Made by a program: the position numbers and the translations under genes. From the NCBI RefSeq assembly GCF_014250475.1, contig NZ_CP060204.1:372001-436000 (forward strand): a DNA stretch of 64,000 bases. Direction: 5' to 3'. The notes under the pieces were generated by a model. The model did no database searches. It was not told where the DNA came from and saw only the letters and a program-made list of their open reading frames with translations. This document shows positions 34,993-44,499 of this stretch, piece by piece. This DNA is from Selenomonas timonae (GTDB lineage Bacteria > Bacillota > Negativicutes > Selenomonadales > Selenomonadaceae). Each line of letters begins with the position of its first letter. Within the stretch, counting starts at the first letter, position 1.

Positions 34993-35898
34993 ATGTCAGT
35001 TCTGATTGATAAAGATACCAAGGTCATCGTACAGGGCATCACGGGCAAGGCTGCCATGTTCCACACGAAGCAGATGCTCGACTACGGCACGAAGATTGTC
35101 GGCGGCGTCACCCCCGGCAAGGCGGGTCAGACCGTCGAGGGCGTGCCCGTATTCAACACCGTTGCGGACGCTGTGAAGGCAACGGGCGCAACCGCCTCTG
35201 TCGTCTACGTCCCCGCGCGCTTTGCGGCGGACTCCATTCTTGAGGCGGTCGACGCAGAGCTCGATCTCGTCGTCTGCATCACCGAGCACATCCCCGTGCT
35301 CGACATGGTGAAGGTGCGCCGCTATATGCAGGGCAAAAAGACGCGCCTCGTCGGCCCCAACTGCCCCGGACTCCTCACCTCCGGTCAGTCGAAGCTCGGC
35401 ATCACGCCCGGCACGGTCAGCAAGCCCGGCCACGTCGGACTCATCTCGCGCTCCGGAACACTCACCTATGAGGCGGCATTCCAGCTCACGAACGCGGGCA
35501 TCGGCCAGACGACCACCGTCGGTATCGGCGGCGACCCCGTCAAGGGCACGGACTTCATCGACGCGCTCCAGCTCTTCAAGGACGACCCCGACACCTACGC
35601 CGTCCTCATCATCGGCGAGATTGGCGGCACGGCGGAGGAAGACGCTGCAAAGTGGATTCAGGAGAACATGAAGGATAAGCCGGTCTCCGCATTCATTGCG
35701 GGTCGTCAGGCGCCTCCGGGCAAGCGCATGGGTCACGCAGGCGCGATCATCTCCGGCGGCAAGGGCACGGCAGCGGATAAGGTCGCGGCCCTCAACGCTG
35801 CTGGCATCCCCGTCGCCGACACCGTCGCCCATATCGGCGAGACCATGGTCAAGCTCCTCAAGGAAAAGGGACTCTACGACAAGTGCCACACCTGCTGA
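34993..35898 (+). CDS. sucD: Succinyl-CoA ligase alpha subunit
   Basis: A 301-residue protein with the CoA-binding [16 protein letters not shown] near the N-terminus, GPNCPGLLT near 120, SRSGTLTYE near 150 and the phosphohistidine segment [14 protein letters not shown] near 248. The start at 34993 follows AAAGGGAGG; the frame is open upstream inside sucC. In fermentative Negativicutes the pair can run in the succinate/propionate route. Confidence 0.97.
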   Translation: MSVLIDKDTKVIVQGITGKAAMFHTKQMLDYGTKIVGGVTPGKAGQTVEGVPVFNTVADAVKATGATASVVYVPARFAADSILEAVDAELDLVVCITEHIPVLDMVKVRRYMQGKKTRLVGPNCPGLLTSGQSKLGITPGTVSKPGHVGLISRSGTLTYEAAFQLTNAGIGQTTTVGIGGDPVKGTDFIDALQLFKDDPDTYAVLIIGEIGGTAEEDAAKWIQENMKDKPVSAFIAGRQAPPGKRMGHAGAIISGGKGTAADKVAALNAAGIPVADTVAHIGETMVKLLKEKGLYDKCHTC

Positions 35899-35920
35899 GG
35901 CGAATTTCATAACACATCAG

Positions 35921-35950
35921 ACGCTCCTGCGTATGCGGGAGCGTTTTTTT
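35921..35950 (+). terminator. Terminator of sucCD
   Basis: ACGCTCCTGC pairs with GCGGGAGCGT around a short loop, followed by TTTTTT. Confidence 0.9.
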
Positions 35951-36000
35951 GTGTGCAAAAGAGAATTTCGGTACTTTTTCTATAAGAAGGACGTTTGAAC

Positions 36001-36045
36001 CTGTTATATATGACAGTTACAAAAATTCAAAGAATATGTTAGAGT
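36001..36045 (+). promoter_or_regulatory. CTGT-N8-ACAG operator with extended -10
   Basis: The palindrome CTGT-TATATATG-ACAG occupies 36001-36016. A TATG-T-TAGAGT element (-10 hexamer 36040-36045) begins 31.5 bases past the palindrome centre. The same arrangement occurs at 48780 and 56287 and, divergently, at 48739, all ahead of secreted or envelope genes. Confidence 0.6.
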
Positions 36046-36080
36046 AAGATTGATATACAACGGATTCTGTTTGAAAGGAT

Positions 36081-36292
36081 ATGGAAGGTATGAACGGCAG
36101 CAGATGTGTACACACACTCTTTGCATCCCTTCTTACACTCACGCTCCTGCTTCTCGGCGGCAGTCCTGCGGCGGATGCCGCCGGAAGCCGGCTGCTCGGC
36201 ACGACGACCGTCACGGCAAACGATCTGCTCGCAAAGCCCTTGCCGCCTCGTGGGCAGGCTTTGTCTACGGTGTCATCGACGGAAAGGGATAA
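36081..36292 (+). pseudogene. Decayed copy of the secreted-protein family at 36317/37186
   Basis: An intact signal peptide (from the ATG at 36081 or 36090; hydrophobic core then ADAAGSRLL) runs into about 40 residues that resemble nothing. In a different frame near the end, the DNA encodes ALAASWAGFVYGVIDGKG, clearly matching the C-terminus ALSSSWRGFAYGALREARG of the next gene. So the middle of a full-length copy has been deleted and the frame shifted. The operator upstream remains and now serves the downstream genes. Confidence 0.7.
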
Positions 36293-36316
36293 CCATTCAT
36301 GAAAAGGAGGCACATT

Positions 36317-37180
36317 ATGACAATCTCACTCAAAAAAACGCTCGGTGCAGCGCTTGCCGCGTTTGCACTTACCGCAGCCCCCGCCGCAGCCGCGCCAAGC
36401 CCCGAGGCACAGCTGCAGATGATCGCGGAGGCAGAACCGCTGTGGAAGGATGAGTTCGTCGCGCGCTGGGACGAGGGGCAGACACCGTATCCCTACCTCA
36501 TGCGCTTCAACCGCCGTCTGACGCACATCGCCGTCACCGACCTCGACCACAACGGCAGACTTGAGCTGCTCGTACGCCATGCGATGACGCTGATGGATAT
36601 ATCCGGCCCCCATGCGGCGGGTGTTGTGGATATCCCGATCGATATCAGCCTGTCCGCCTACGAGATCTCTGCGGACGGACGGCTCGAACGCCTCCGCACA
36701 GAGAACGGCTACGATTGGCCCGATCTGATGAACCTCCACCCCCTCAGTGAGGTTGACGAGCACGGCACGCGCTGGCATCATGTCCGCACCGTGACCGTCT
36801 CCCGGGGCAGCTGCTTCACGGACAACGATCCTTCTTACACCTATACAGCGTCCTATCAGCGCGTCGCCCTCGACCATGGAACGCTGCGCTGTCAGCTGCT
36901 CGCCGTGGAAAAAGGCAGCTATCGGGACGTGGACAGCCCCTCCACCTGCAGGAAAATCCACGTCTCCGCCAGTGTCTTTGACGGCGATCCCGCCCATACG
37001 AATATGAGTGGACGGCAATTTCAGCAGACATATCTGTATCAGACCTTTGACGAGTCACTCCTGCCGCCAAGCTCCATCCGCTGGGTGAGCGGCGACGAAC
37101 TCAACCGCGACCCGCGCGAGGCACTTTCCTCCTCATGGCGCGGATTCGCCTACGGCGCATTGCGCGAGGCAAGGGGGTGA
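36317..37180 (+). CDS. Secreted protein with an EF-hand-like loop, copy 1
   Basis: A 287-residue protein with a signal peptide (cleavage near AAAA at 25). Near residue 72 it has VTDLDHNGRLELLV, a DxDxNG calcium-loop-like pattern shared with its neighbour copy. The C-terminus ALSSSWRGFAYG is another family mark. The start at 36317 follows AAAAGGAGG. Function unknown; exported to the periplasm or cell surface. About one third identical by eye to the 37186 gene. Confidence 0.78.
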   Translation: MTISLKKTLGAALAAFALTAAPAAAAPSPEAQLQMIAEAEPLWKDEFVARWDEGQTPYPYLMRFNRRLTHIAVTDLDHNGRLELLVRHAMTLMDISGPHAAGVVDIPIDISLSAYEISADGRLERLRTENGYDWPDLMNLHPLSEVDEHGTRWHHVRTVTVSRGSCFTDNDPSYTYTASYQRVALDHGTLRCQLLAVEKGSYRDVDSPSTCRKIHVSASVFDGDPAHTNMSGRQFQQTYLYQTFDESLLPPSSIRWVSGDELNRDPREALSSSWRGFAYGALREARG

Positions 37181-37185
37181 ATGCC

Positions 37186-38055
37186 ATGAAAAAACTCTTT
37201 TGCGCGGCACTTGCCGCCCTCGTACTCACCGCAGGCTCTGTGGCAGCCGAGCCGTTTGCGCCCGCGCCCGATGCCGAAGCGCAGCTCGATGTCATGGCGG
37301 CATCGGGTGTGATCCAGGAGGAGATCAACACCCTCTATCACACATGGGACGGCATCCTAAAGAGCGGCATGGCGAAGCGCAGTCACTACACGTTCTATGC
37401 CGCCGTCACCGACCTCAACCACAACGGACGACTCGAGCTCCTCATCAGCAGCCATTTCCTGAACAGAGATCCACTCTACTATGCAGGGGACAGCATCTCA
37501 GAGGAGCAGAAAAAGGGTCTCCAATACCTCTGCAACAACTATCCGAGCGAGGTCTACGGCGAGGCATACGAGATCAGCGTGGACGGATCGACGCTCGAGC
37601 CGTACGCCATCAATCATGCGAACACGCAGTTCCCCGACCTCACGCGTCTCCACATCCGAGGGAGAAAGACGGATGGACACTACATCTACATGGTCGATAC
37701 GCAGCGCATGCCGCGCAACAAAAGCTGGACGAGCGCAACGGATCGCTACGACATCGTATACGATGCCCAGATTCTCTGGGCCGACGTCGACCTTGGCGTC
37801 GGAACGAACGCCCATGCGGAAGGGACTGCAAGTGTCCATGGGGAGCAGGTCGAGCCGTTCTACACCTCCATGAACCTCCTCTATCTGAACAAGGACGTCG
37901 ACCCCTACGGCATCGAAGCCGAGAAGTTCCAGCGCGAACGACTCGATAGAGGCGGACGCCGCATCAACTTCGTCGACTGGCAGGCACTCGACAAGGATGC
38001 ACGCACCGCCCTCGCCTCCTCGTGGTACGGCTGGTCGTACGAAAGCGAGGAATAA
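37186..38055 (+). CDS. Secreted protein with an EF-hand-like loop, copy 2
   Basis: A 289-residue paralogue of the preceding gene. It has a signal peptide (residues 1-21), VTDLNHNGRLELLI near residue 70, and the C-terminal ALASSWYGWSYE. The start at 37186 follows AAGGGGG, 5 bases after the stop of copy 1, so the two are co-transcribed. A bidirectional terminator follows. The tandem arrangement with one decayed copy upstream shows local duplication. Confidence 0.78.
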   Translation: MKKLFCAALAALVLTAGSVAAEPFAPAPDAEAQLDVMAASGVIQEEINTLYHTWDGILKSGMAKRSHYTFYAAVTDLNHNGRLELLISSHFLNRDPLYYAGDSISEEQKKGLQYLCNNYPSEVYGEAYEISVDGSTLEPYAINHANTQFPDLTRLHIRGRKTDGHYIYMVDTQRMPRNKSWTSATDRYDIVYDAQILWADVDLGVGTNAHAEGTASVHGEQVEPFYTSMNLLYLNKDVDPYGIEAEKFQRERLDRGGRRINFVDWQALDKDARTALASSWYGWSYESEE

Positions 38056-38066
38056 TCACGACATAC

Positions 38067-38107
38067 AAAAACAGCGATTTGCAAAGGCGTGCAAATCGCT
38101 GTTTTTG
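38067..38107. terminator. Bidirectional terminator
   Basis: AAAAACAGCGATTTGC pairs with GCAAATCGCTGTTTTT between convergent genes. Confidence 0.92.
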
Positions 38108-38113
38108 TATATC

Positions 38114-38923
38114 TCACATCTCCTCTGCCCGCGCGATTCGGTGCAGGAGAACACGGGCGCATTCTGCCGCGCGCACAAAATCTGCCCTTGTCAAAACAAG
38201 CAGAACATAGTCCTCGCTGTTCATATCCAGTGCGGCAAGGACATGATCCTCCCACGGCGCATTCACCGCCTTGCTCCAGGCAGGAATCCCATCCATTTCG
38301 CCGAGCAGATCCGCATCGACAGCAAGTCCCATATCCGCCGCCAGGGCCTCTACGGCAGCGACGAAGTCCTCCTTCTCGCTCTTCCAGTCAAGCCCCACTG
38401 CCCTGCCGCTGCGCACCAGTTTTTTGCAAAGTGCCTCCCATGCGGCGTCAATGCCCTTTGCCCCCGATGCTTGTAACTTTTTCCGCAGCCGCTTCCCATC
38501 TGCGACATCCACGCACAGAATATTGGCAAGCGCAGCGAATGTGTCCGCAATCGCTTTTGGATCGTCTTCGGTCGGCTCATATTCCGCGACATCGGGGAGC
38601 ACTCTTTTTTGCACAAAGGCCTTCATGATCTGCGCCGCATCGTCATACGAAAGTCCCGCGCGACAGTATCTTTTTCCCTCCATTTCCAACAGCAAATTCA
38701 CCTGATCGGCAGTCGCCCCGCTGATTGCCTTCATCGACGTGCAGCCCTCGACCGCCTGCGGCGGGCAGATCTCCACAAACATATTGTATCCGTCCCGCAT
38801 GGACTTCAATTCGTTCTCGGTCCCCACAATATGAAAGCCGTGACGGTTCATCGAACTGCACTTCAGGCACCAGTCTTCATAGGTGCTGAACATCTTTGCC
38901 TGAATCCAATGATATAAGCGCAT
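38114..38923 (-). CDS. Hypothetical protein, DUF6630-like C-terminal half
   Basis: A 269-residue soluble protein. The N-terminal 70 residues include a CLKCSSMNRHGF knuckle. The C-terminal part (about 125-265) has the LDWKSEKEDF, LLGEMDGIPAW and MNSEDYVLLVLTRAD pattern that I associate with DUF6630 (moderate certainty). The start at 38923 follows GGGGAGG with 9-base spacing; an ATG six codons upstream overlaps that site. Single-gene unit. Function unknown. Confidence 0.7.
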   Translation of the reverse strand: MRLYHWIQAKMFSTYEDWCLKCSSMNRHGFHIVGTENELKSMRDGYNMFVEICPPQAVEGCTSMKAISGATADQVNLLLEMEGKRYCRAGLSYDDAAQIMKAFVQKRVLPDVAEYEPTEDDPKAIADTFAALANILCVDVADGKRLRKKLQASGAKGIDAAWEALCKKLVRSGRAVGLDWKSEKEDFVAAVEALAADMGLAVDADLLGEMDGIPAWSKAVNAPWEDHVLAALDMNSEDYVLLVLTRADFVRAAECARVLLHRIARAEEM

Positions 38924-39036
38924 CAGCGGAATCCTCCCCATATATTCGATGCCGTTACCTTACGATATTTCAGCGGGTGGGTCAAGCACAAGGATACACG
39001 AACATCATTTATTTTTGATAAATCCTCTTATAACAA

Positions 39037-39065
39037 TTGATTTCACTTCTCAACTGCGTTATAAT
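39037..39065 (+). promoter_or_regulatory. Promoter of the aldolase gene
   Basis: TTGATT (39037-39042), a 17-base spacer and TATAAT (39060-39065), 65 bases before the ATG. Confidence 0.75.
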
Positions 39066-39130
39066 AAGGTCAGAATCCAACAGGGGAGTTTTCCCCTCTC
39101 TCATATGTTCACAACTAGGAGGTATGTCCA

Positions 39131-40018
39131 ATGAATCAGCAGCAGCTCAAACGCATGACCGAGGACAAAGGCTTTATCGCCGCACTTGACCAGAGCGGCG
39201 GCTCCACGCCGAAGGCACTCAAGGCGTACGGCGTCGACGAGAGCGCCTATCACGGCGAGGAGGAGATGTTCACGCGCGTCCACGAGATGCGCACCCGCAT
39301 CATCAAGAGCCCCTCGTTCGACAAGAGCCGTATCCTCGCGGCAATCCTCTTTGAGAACACGATGGATCGCAAGATCGACAGCCTCTTTTCCGCTGATTTC
39401 CTCTGGAATCAGAAGGGCATCGTCCCCATCCTCAAGGTCGACAAGGGACTTGCCGACGAGAAGGACGGCGTTCAGCTCATGAAGCCCATCCCGGGACTCG
39501 ACGAGCTGCTTGACCGCGCGAACGAGCGTCACATCTTCGGCACAAAGATGCGCTCCGTCATCAAACAGGCGAACCCCGACGGCATCCGTGCCATCATCGA
39601 CCAGCAATTCGAGGTCGGAATGCAGATCGTCCGCAAGGGGCTCGTCCCCATCCTCGAACCCGAGGTCGACATCCACTGCCCCGACAAAGCAAAGGCAGAG
39701 GAGATCATGCTCGGCTGCATGAAGGAGCACCTCGCAAAGCTGCCCGCCGATGCCAAGATCATGTTCAAGGTCACCATCCCGACCGTCGACAACCTCTACG
39801 CAGAGATCATGAAGGACAGCCACGTCGTCCGTGTCGTCGCCCTTAGCGGCGGCTACACCATGGACGATGCGAACGAAAAACTCGCCCGCAACCACGGGCT
39901 CATCGCCAGCTTCTCCCGCGCCCTCGCGCAGGATCTGCGCTTCTCGCAGAGCGACGATGAATTCAACGCCGTCCTCAAGAAGGCAATCGACAGCATCTAT
40001 CAGGCATCCATCACCTGA
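39131..40018 (+). CDS. fda: Fructose-bisphosphate aldolase, class I
   Basis: A 295-residue enzyme close to the Firmicutes class I aldolase FdaB along its full length: [20 protein letters not shown] at the N-terminus, [17 protein letters not shown] near 105, [17 protein letters not shown] near 130, EPEVDIH near 178 and VVALSGGYT near 240. A Schiff-base lysine lies in FKVTIP near 220. It cleaves fructose-1,6-bisphosphate in glycolysis. Own promoter and terminator. Confidence 0.95.
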   Translation: MNQQQLKRMTEDKGFIAALDQSGGSTPKALKAYGVDESAYHGEEEMFTRVHEMRTRIIKSPSFDKSRILAAILFENTMDRKIDSLFSADFLWNQKGIVPILKVDKGLADEKDGVQLMKPIPGLDELLDRANERHIFGTKMRSVIKQANPDGIRAIIDQQFEVGMQIVRKGLVPILEPEVDIHCPDKAKAEEIMLGCMKEHLAKLPADAKIMFKVTIPTVDNLYAEIMKDSHVVRVVALSGGYTMDDANEKLARNHGLIASFSRALAQDLRFSQSDDEFNAVLKKAIDSIYQASIT

Positions 40019-40063
40019 TGCCAGCCTGACAGTGCCGTCCTTTCCCCTATATTCTCACGAACA

Positions 40064-40092
40064 ATCCCCCGCCAATTGTGGCGGGGGATTTG
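40064..40092 (+). terminator. Terminator of the aldolase gene
   Basis: CCCCCGCC pairs with GGCGGGGG around AATTGT, followed by ATTTGTTG. It also marks the left border of the lower-GC island. Confidence 0.8.
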
Positions 40093-40127
40093 TTGTTAAA
40101 AATATTCTTCATCATCCCAGAATGCCA

Positions 40128-41009
40128 TCAAAGGCTCATAAAATATTCCTCGTCAATTTCATAACTATTGACTGGATAGAGGCCTATGTTATACTCTGCT
40201 AATTTTTGCACCAGTTCTTCTCCATCGATCAAGTCTATTTGTTGTTTTCCGGGACTAACCGCCTCATCTCTCGCCGCCTTAGAAAAGGTGCCTGTTGTAA
40301 TGAAGATACCTTTTTCAATATCCGTAGTCAATGATCCACGAAAGTCTCGAATATCTGCTGCTCCTACAACACCTTTATATCGCTTGCACTGAAACGCCAC
40401 ATTAAATGTGAGAACGCCATTGACTTTCAACTTTCCATTCCCATCAATGCCCCCATCCCCCGATTTCTTCGTCACAGTGACTTGAGAAAATCCACATTCT
40501 CGCAAGAGCCGTTGCGCTAATTTTTCAAATCCATAGGGGTTCATCTCCATGAGAATACCCGAAAGACGCCGTTCCCATGATTGTCTCTCATCCGGAACCT
40601 CTGCTATTGTCAGCCCCTGTTCATTCGTATTGTCAGCGAAGTCATTTCTGTTGGGGGAAAGCTGTTGCCGCACAGTACGGATAATTTCATTTTTATCAAT
40701 TTCTACCTGTTCCACCATTTTCTGATACTGAGGAGCAATTGACCATACGCCCCGAGCACTATTTTCGATCAACCCATATTTTTTCAAATATGTTCGCGCC
40801 CATTTTGCACGATATTCGAGCTCTGTCTCATTTCCAGTCTCTTTGTGGGGTTCATCAACTATTTCATCCGATAACCCCAACTGTCTGATAATCTCTGCAT
40901 CAATCTCACTGTTGGTACCTGAGCCTCCTAATTGAACGAGAGCGTACCATGTTGGTTCTATCAACAGTCGATAATCAGGGCATTTCGTCTGCTTCTTCTT
41001 GCGCGTCAT
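40128..41009 (-). CDS. Mrr-type restriction endonuclease
   Basis: A 293-residue protein of Mrr architecture. The N-terminal Mrr_N winged helix (about 15-105) precedes a PD-(D/E)xK nuclease domain: FEKLAQRLLRECGF near 170, GDGGIDGNG near 193 (catalytic Asp) and FQCKRYKG near 213 (Q-x-K). Classical Mrr proteins cut methylated DNA; here the gene is next to, and divergent from, a cytosine methyltransferase. The start at 41009 follows GAGAGGTGG. Its base composition is visibly more AT-rich than the core genes, pointing to acquisition. Confidence 0.88.
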   Translation of the reverse strand: MTRKKKQTKCPDYRLLIEPTWYALVQLGGSGTNSEIDAEIIRQLGLSDEIVDEPHKETGNETELEYRAKWARTYLKKYGLIENSARGVWSIAPQYQKMVEQVEIDKNEIIRTVRQQLSPNRNDFADNTNEQGLTIAEVPDERQSWERRLSGILMEMNPYGFEKLAQRLLRECGFSQVTVTKKSGDGGIDGNGKLKVNGVLTFNVAFQCKRYKGVVGAADIRDFRGSLTTDIEKGIFITTGTFSKAARDEAVSPGKQQIDLIDGEELVQKLAEYNIGLYPVNSYEIDEEYFMSL

Positions 41010-41214
41010 ATTCGATAATCCACCTCTCAAATCGATATACACTATATTCGACTTACAGAAACAGTTTACCTGCCTTTATGTAGGAGAAATCATTCTCCCA
41101 CCAAACTGTCTCAGGTTTCATATGAGAGCCATCAGCTTCGATTATAAGAGTTGTTTTCTCTTGCATATCGATCATAAATCGTCTAATATTGCCATAGCAA
41201 CAATCAGAAATTAG

Positions 41215-42834
41215 GTGACGTTTATCAAGACATATAACATTATCGATCTCTTTGCCGGCGCTGGAGGTCTTAGCCTTGGATTCCGACAAACCGGACGGAT
41301 GAACATCGTCGCGGCGGCAGAGATTAACCCCAACGCAAGAAAGACATACAAACGAAACTTTCATGTAAAACAACTCTATACAGATGTCTGTGCGATTGAT
41401 TATGCAGAACTAAAAGCATCCGTCGGACAGATTGATATGGTGATCGGAGGACCACCATGTCAGGGGTTTTCCAATGCAAATCGCCAGCATACCAACCTGA
41501 TCAATATGAACAATCGCCTTGTAAAAGAATACGTTCATGCAATCTGTACGTTGCGACCGACGGCATTCATCATGGAAAACGTCGCGGCACTGCGCTCAGA
41601 AGCTCACCGTTTCCTTGTAGACGAATCAGACCTGAGCAACGAGCGTACTATGAGACTGACGCTACGAGATGATTCCCTCGATATACTTCCTGCAAGGGCA
41701 GTGTTCAACGGCGCACTGGAATTTATGCGAACGTTTGACAACAATGATTCCTATTTTTGGGTAGAATCGTTCTATAAAACGATCCGAGCACTCTATCGTT
41801 TCCGTAAAAATCAAGATAAATTCGATGCCTCGTTACAAAAACATAGCTCGACACTCCTGCCACAGTTAAAACAACTCGGGCAGAGGGAGAAAACGGATGC
41901 GGCCTCCGAGCTCCTACAGGAAAAGGATGCCGCCTTCGCAGAGAGACTGCTCACATACATAGCGCAACAAACCGACTTTTCCATGATGATACAAAGCATG
42001 GAGGAAGTGCTTCTATTGCAGCATGCGTTCCGAAAATCAAGGGAGCTTGCACAAAATCGCATTCACATCTTTGACTATTGCGAAGAGAAAGGGACTATTG
42101 TCGCCCTAGTCAAGTCCTATGCCGTACTTGACTACATCAAAATAATGTTGGATGCTGAGCCGCATAAATATACTTTGTACGAGCACACACTGAATGCGCT
42201 ACACTATGGCGCACCACAGCGAAGGGAGCGCTTTATCCTCGTCGGATTATCACACAGTTGCCAAGCAGAATATACACCGCCAACAGCGCTCTATCATGAG
42301 GGCTTTTATCGGACCGTGCGCGATGCTATCGGCGATCTTCAGGAAATCTCTCCATCTGTTGATGTCGATAGTGATTCCATTAAACTCCCTCCACGGAGCG
42401 ATGTCTCCGTGCTTGCAAAAAATCTGCGAGGAATGCGTCTTTACAACCATGTAGTAACAGCAACAGGCGATACTGCATTGACACGATTCCGTGCGTTACA
42501 GGAAGGTCAGAACTTCCACGATCTCGATTCCTCCCTCAAGACCACATATACCGATACCACGCGCACACAGAATACGATCTACATGCGTCTACGCTATGAC
42601 GAGCCCTGCGGAACGGTCGTAAACGTCCGGAAATCCATGTGGATTCACCCCACGCTGGATCGTGCAATCTCCATCCGAGAAGCGGCACGGTTGCAGACTT
42701 TTCCAGATTCCTTTATCTTTGAAGGGACAAAAGATGCCCAATATCAACAAGTTGGCAATGCTGTTCCTCCATTTTTAGCAAAGGCGATTGCACACAGTCT
42801 CCTTGACGTATTGGATCAACTGCCAGATGAATGA
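41215..42834 (+). CDS. DNA (cytosine-5) methyltransferase with a large insertion
   Basis: A 539-residue enzyme with all core C5 motifs: I DLFAGAGGLSLGF (11-23), IV GGPPCQGF with catalytic C82, VI ENV (121-123), VIII QRRERF (335-340), and X QVGNAVPP near 505. The stretch between motifs VI and VIII is about 210 residues, versus about 40 in HhaI-type enzymes; the extra part is helical and charged. GTG at 41215 is the first in-frame start, directly after a stop, with a poor ribosome site. It faces the three-gene GHKL operon and shares a terminator with it. Target sequence unknown. Confidence 0.92.
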   Translation: MTFIKTYNIIDLFAGAGGLSLGFRQTGRMNIVAAAEINPNARKTYKRNFHVKQLYTDVCAIDYAELKASVGQIDMVIGGPPCQGFSNANRQHTNLINMNNRLVKEYVHAICTLRPTAFIMENVAALRSEAHRFLVDESDLSNERTMRLTLRDDSLDILPARAVFNGALEFMRTFDNNDSYFWVESFYKTIRALYRFRKNQDKFDASLQKHSSTLLPQLKQLGQREKTDAASELLQEKDAAFAERLLTYIAQQTDFSMMIQSMEEVLLLQHAFRKSRELAQNRIHIFDYCEEKGTIVALVKSYAVLDYIKIMLDAEPHKYTLYEHTLNALHYGAPQRRERFILVGLSHSCQAEYTPPTALYHEGFYRTVRDAIGDLQEISPSVDVDSDSIKLPPRSDVSVLAKNLRGMRLYNHVVTATGDTALTRFRALQEGQNFHDLDSSLKTTYTDTTRTQNTIYMRLRYDEPCGTVVNVRKSMWIHPTLDRAISIREAARLQTFPDSFIFEGTKDAQYQQVGNAVPPFLAKAIAHSLLDVLDQLPDE

Positions 42835-42877
42835 AAAATGGGGCGATTCGTCCGCATCGGATGAATCGCCCCATTTT
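42835..42877. terminator. Bidirectional terminator inside the defence island
   Basis: AAAAATGGGGCGATTCGTCC pairs with its complement (one bulge) around a short loop, between the methyltransferase and the convergent GHKL operon. Confidence 0.92.
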
Positions 42878-43627
42878 TCATATTGCCTGTGTGGGCACAG
42901 AATTTATTTCTTTTGCTTTTTCATATATTTTCTCATATATATGTTTTTCGGGCAAGCAGTCTAGAATGTATACGCCACCAAGGAGATTGAGATACTTTGC
43001 AAGCTCTCCGACAACATTTGTATCGATCCGCATCCCGTTGTTGCGCGCATCAATAACGGCAGACAGAAACCCGCGTGTGATCGATGGATTATTCGAAGTA
43101 TTACGCTCCAAAACGTGCATGATGTAGTCCGCATTTTCGCATATGAACCGCGTCAACTCCCACGGATCATCTCGTCTCTCATCATGAGTTAAGCGGCCAA
43201 TCCACCAGAGACGAGAAAGCGCATTGCGTGTGAGGGATCGACGTGGCCCGAACCCAAAGAAAAAGTGCTGTGTGATATGAGGTACCGTACATTTTGCATC
43301 AACATCCCAGCGATATTTGACGTATTTCCAAAACGGGCCAAGGCAAAGTCCCGCCCACAATCGCTCATCCGATGCCTGCGACTCGGATAGAAACCGGAAG
43401 TTTTCATAGATGCGTTTCGCATTCTCCGCGTCTGTCCGAAATCCTTTTTCTGCTGACATATCAAGCACGACATCCTGAACTTCCACAAATTTGCTATCCG
43501 TAAAGAGCGGATGTTCCAGCTCCGCCTCCAACTGTTTTGATGACTCTGCCCGAAAGTGCTCTATCCACACTGAAAGATTCGTCTTAATGAGATCGATATT
43601 ATCGTAGCTCACGAATTGAATTTTCAT
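42878..43627 (-). CDS. DUF6339-like protein of the GHKL operon
   Basis: A 249-residue soluble protein with the block ERLWAGLCLGPFWKYVKYRW near residue 90, which I associate with DUF6339 (moderate certainty), and FFFGFGPRRSLTRNALSRLW near 125. It is the third gene of the operon; its start overlaps the previous stop by 4 bases. Proteins of this type occur beside restriction and ATPase genes. Biochemical role unknown. Confidence 0.72.
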   Translation of the reverse strand: MKIQFVSYDNIDLIKTNLSVWIEHFRAESSKQLEAELEHPLFTDSKFVEVQDVVLDMSAEKGFRTDAENAKRIYENFRFLSESQASDERLWAGLCLGPFWKYVKYRWDVDAKCTVPHITQHFFFGFGPRRSLTRNALSRLWWIGRLTHDERRDDPWELTRFICENADYIMHVLERNTSNNPSITRGFLSAVIDARNNGMRIDTNVVGELAKYLNLLGGVYILDCLPEKHIYEKIYEKAKEINSVPTQAI

Positions 43628-44499
43628 TCGTCATCCCCTCCGGAGAACCCCGCAAGCATCTTAAAGGCATCTGATACAGGCTCATTGATGAGGCTTTGTG
43701 CAAGACGCATCACATCCTGCTCCTCAAATTCTTCTGAAGAAATGTCACAGTCAAATTTTGTTGCAAGTGTTTTGGCTAAAACGCGATACCATAGATTCTC
43801 TGCGTTCTCTTCACGCTCCGACACAGATACTCTTTTCAACTCACCAAGGACATAGATGAGAGCTGGCACTATCGTCAGGGAGTTCAGCACTGCTTGAATT
43901 TGAGGTGTCTTACTCAGTTGCTTATAACTATAATAGTCATCCATAGGCAACTTAATGACAATCTTTCTGCCAGAGTAGTCCACCATCATGTGCTTACAAG
44001 TATCATCGGCATTTCGCGCGATACTGAATATGGACGGCATGTGCTCCAGTTCATCAACATCCTTTGAAATATGTACCGCTACCATCTTTCCGGATGCCAT
44101 AATGCAGCCAGCCTCGATATCAAAGGAGATACCACGATAGTCCTCATGAAAATCCTCGCTGGAATATCCTTGAATATCCTCAACTGCCACGATAAACGAA
44201 CAAATTTGAAGCGTCCCATTGAGGTTTTTATCGGAGAGCAGCTCACTAGCTATGACCTCTCCTGTCTGAAATACCTTACGAAAGCCCGTTTGTGCACATT
44301 CCATATGATAGACATATTTTGCCTGACCAGATCGGATCAGTTTTTTTAGTGCATCATTTGTTAGCTCTGCGGTGAAGTCAACGCGCAGGTGATATCCTTC
44401 TTTGCGGGGTTCAATCACGGCATTGAATTTTCCCGATTGATAATCATCGGAATAGGTGGAAAGAACCGGATAGGGATAGAGCCTATACTTTATTTCCAT
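43624..44499 (-). CDS. Hypothetical middle gene of the GHKL operon
   Basis: A 291-residue protein with a beta-rich N-terminal half (YHLRVDFTAELTNDAL, KYVYHMECAQTGFRKVF) and a helical, acidic C-terminus. I recognise no family. Its start overlaps the GHKL gene by 17 bases and its end overlaps the DUF6339-like gene by 4, so all three are translationally coupled and probably act as one complex. Confidence 0.7.
   Translation of the reverse strand: MEIKYRLYPYPVLSTYSDDYQSGKFNAVIEPRKEGYHLRVDFTAELTNDALKKLIRSGQAKYVYHMECAQTGFRKVFQTGEVIASELLSDKNLNGTLQICSFIVAVEDIQGYSSEDFHEDYRGISFDIEAGCIMASGKMVAVHISKDVDELEHMPSIFSIARNADDTCKHMMVDYSGRKIVIKLPMDDYYSYKQLSKTPQIQAVLNSLTIVPALIYVLGELKRVSVSEREENAENLWYRVLAKTLATKFDCDISSEEFEEQDVMRLAQSLINEPVSDAFKMLAGFSGGDDE

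Noticed and set aside
41053-41373. Minus-strand 106-codon frame overlapping the methyltransferase start
   Set aside because: Its 5' two thirds is antisense to the conserved motif I region of the methyltransferase and no ribosome site is present. The last 40 codons in the gap could be a gene remnant, but nothing supports it.
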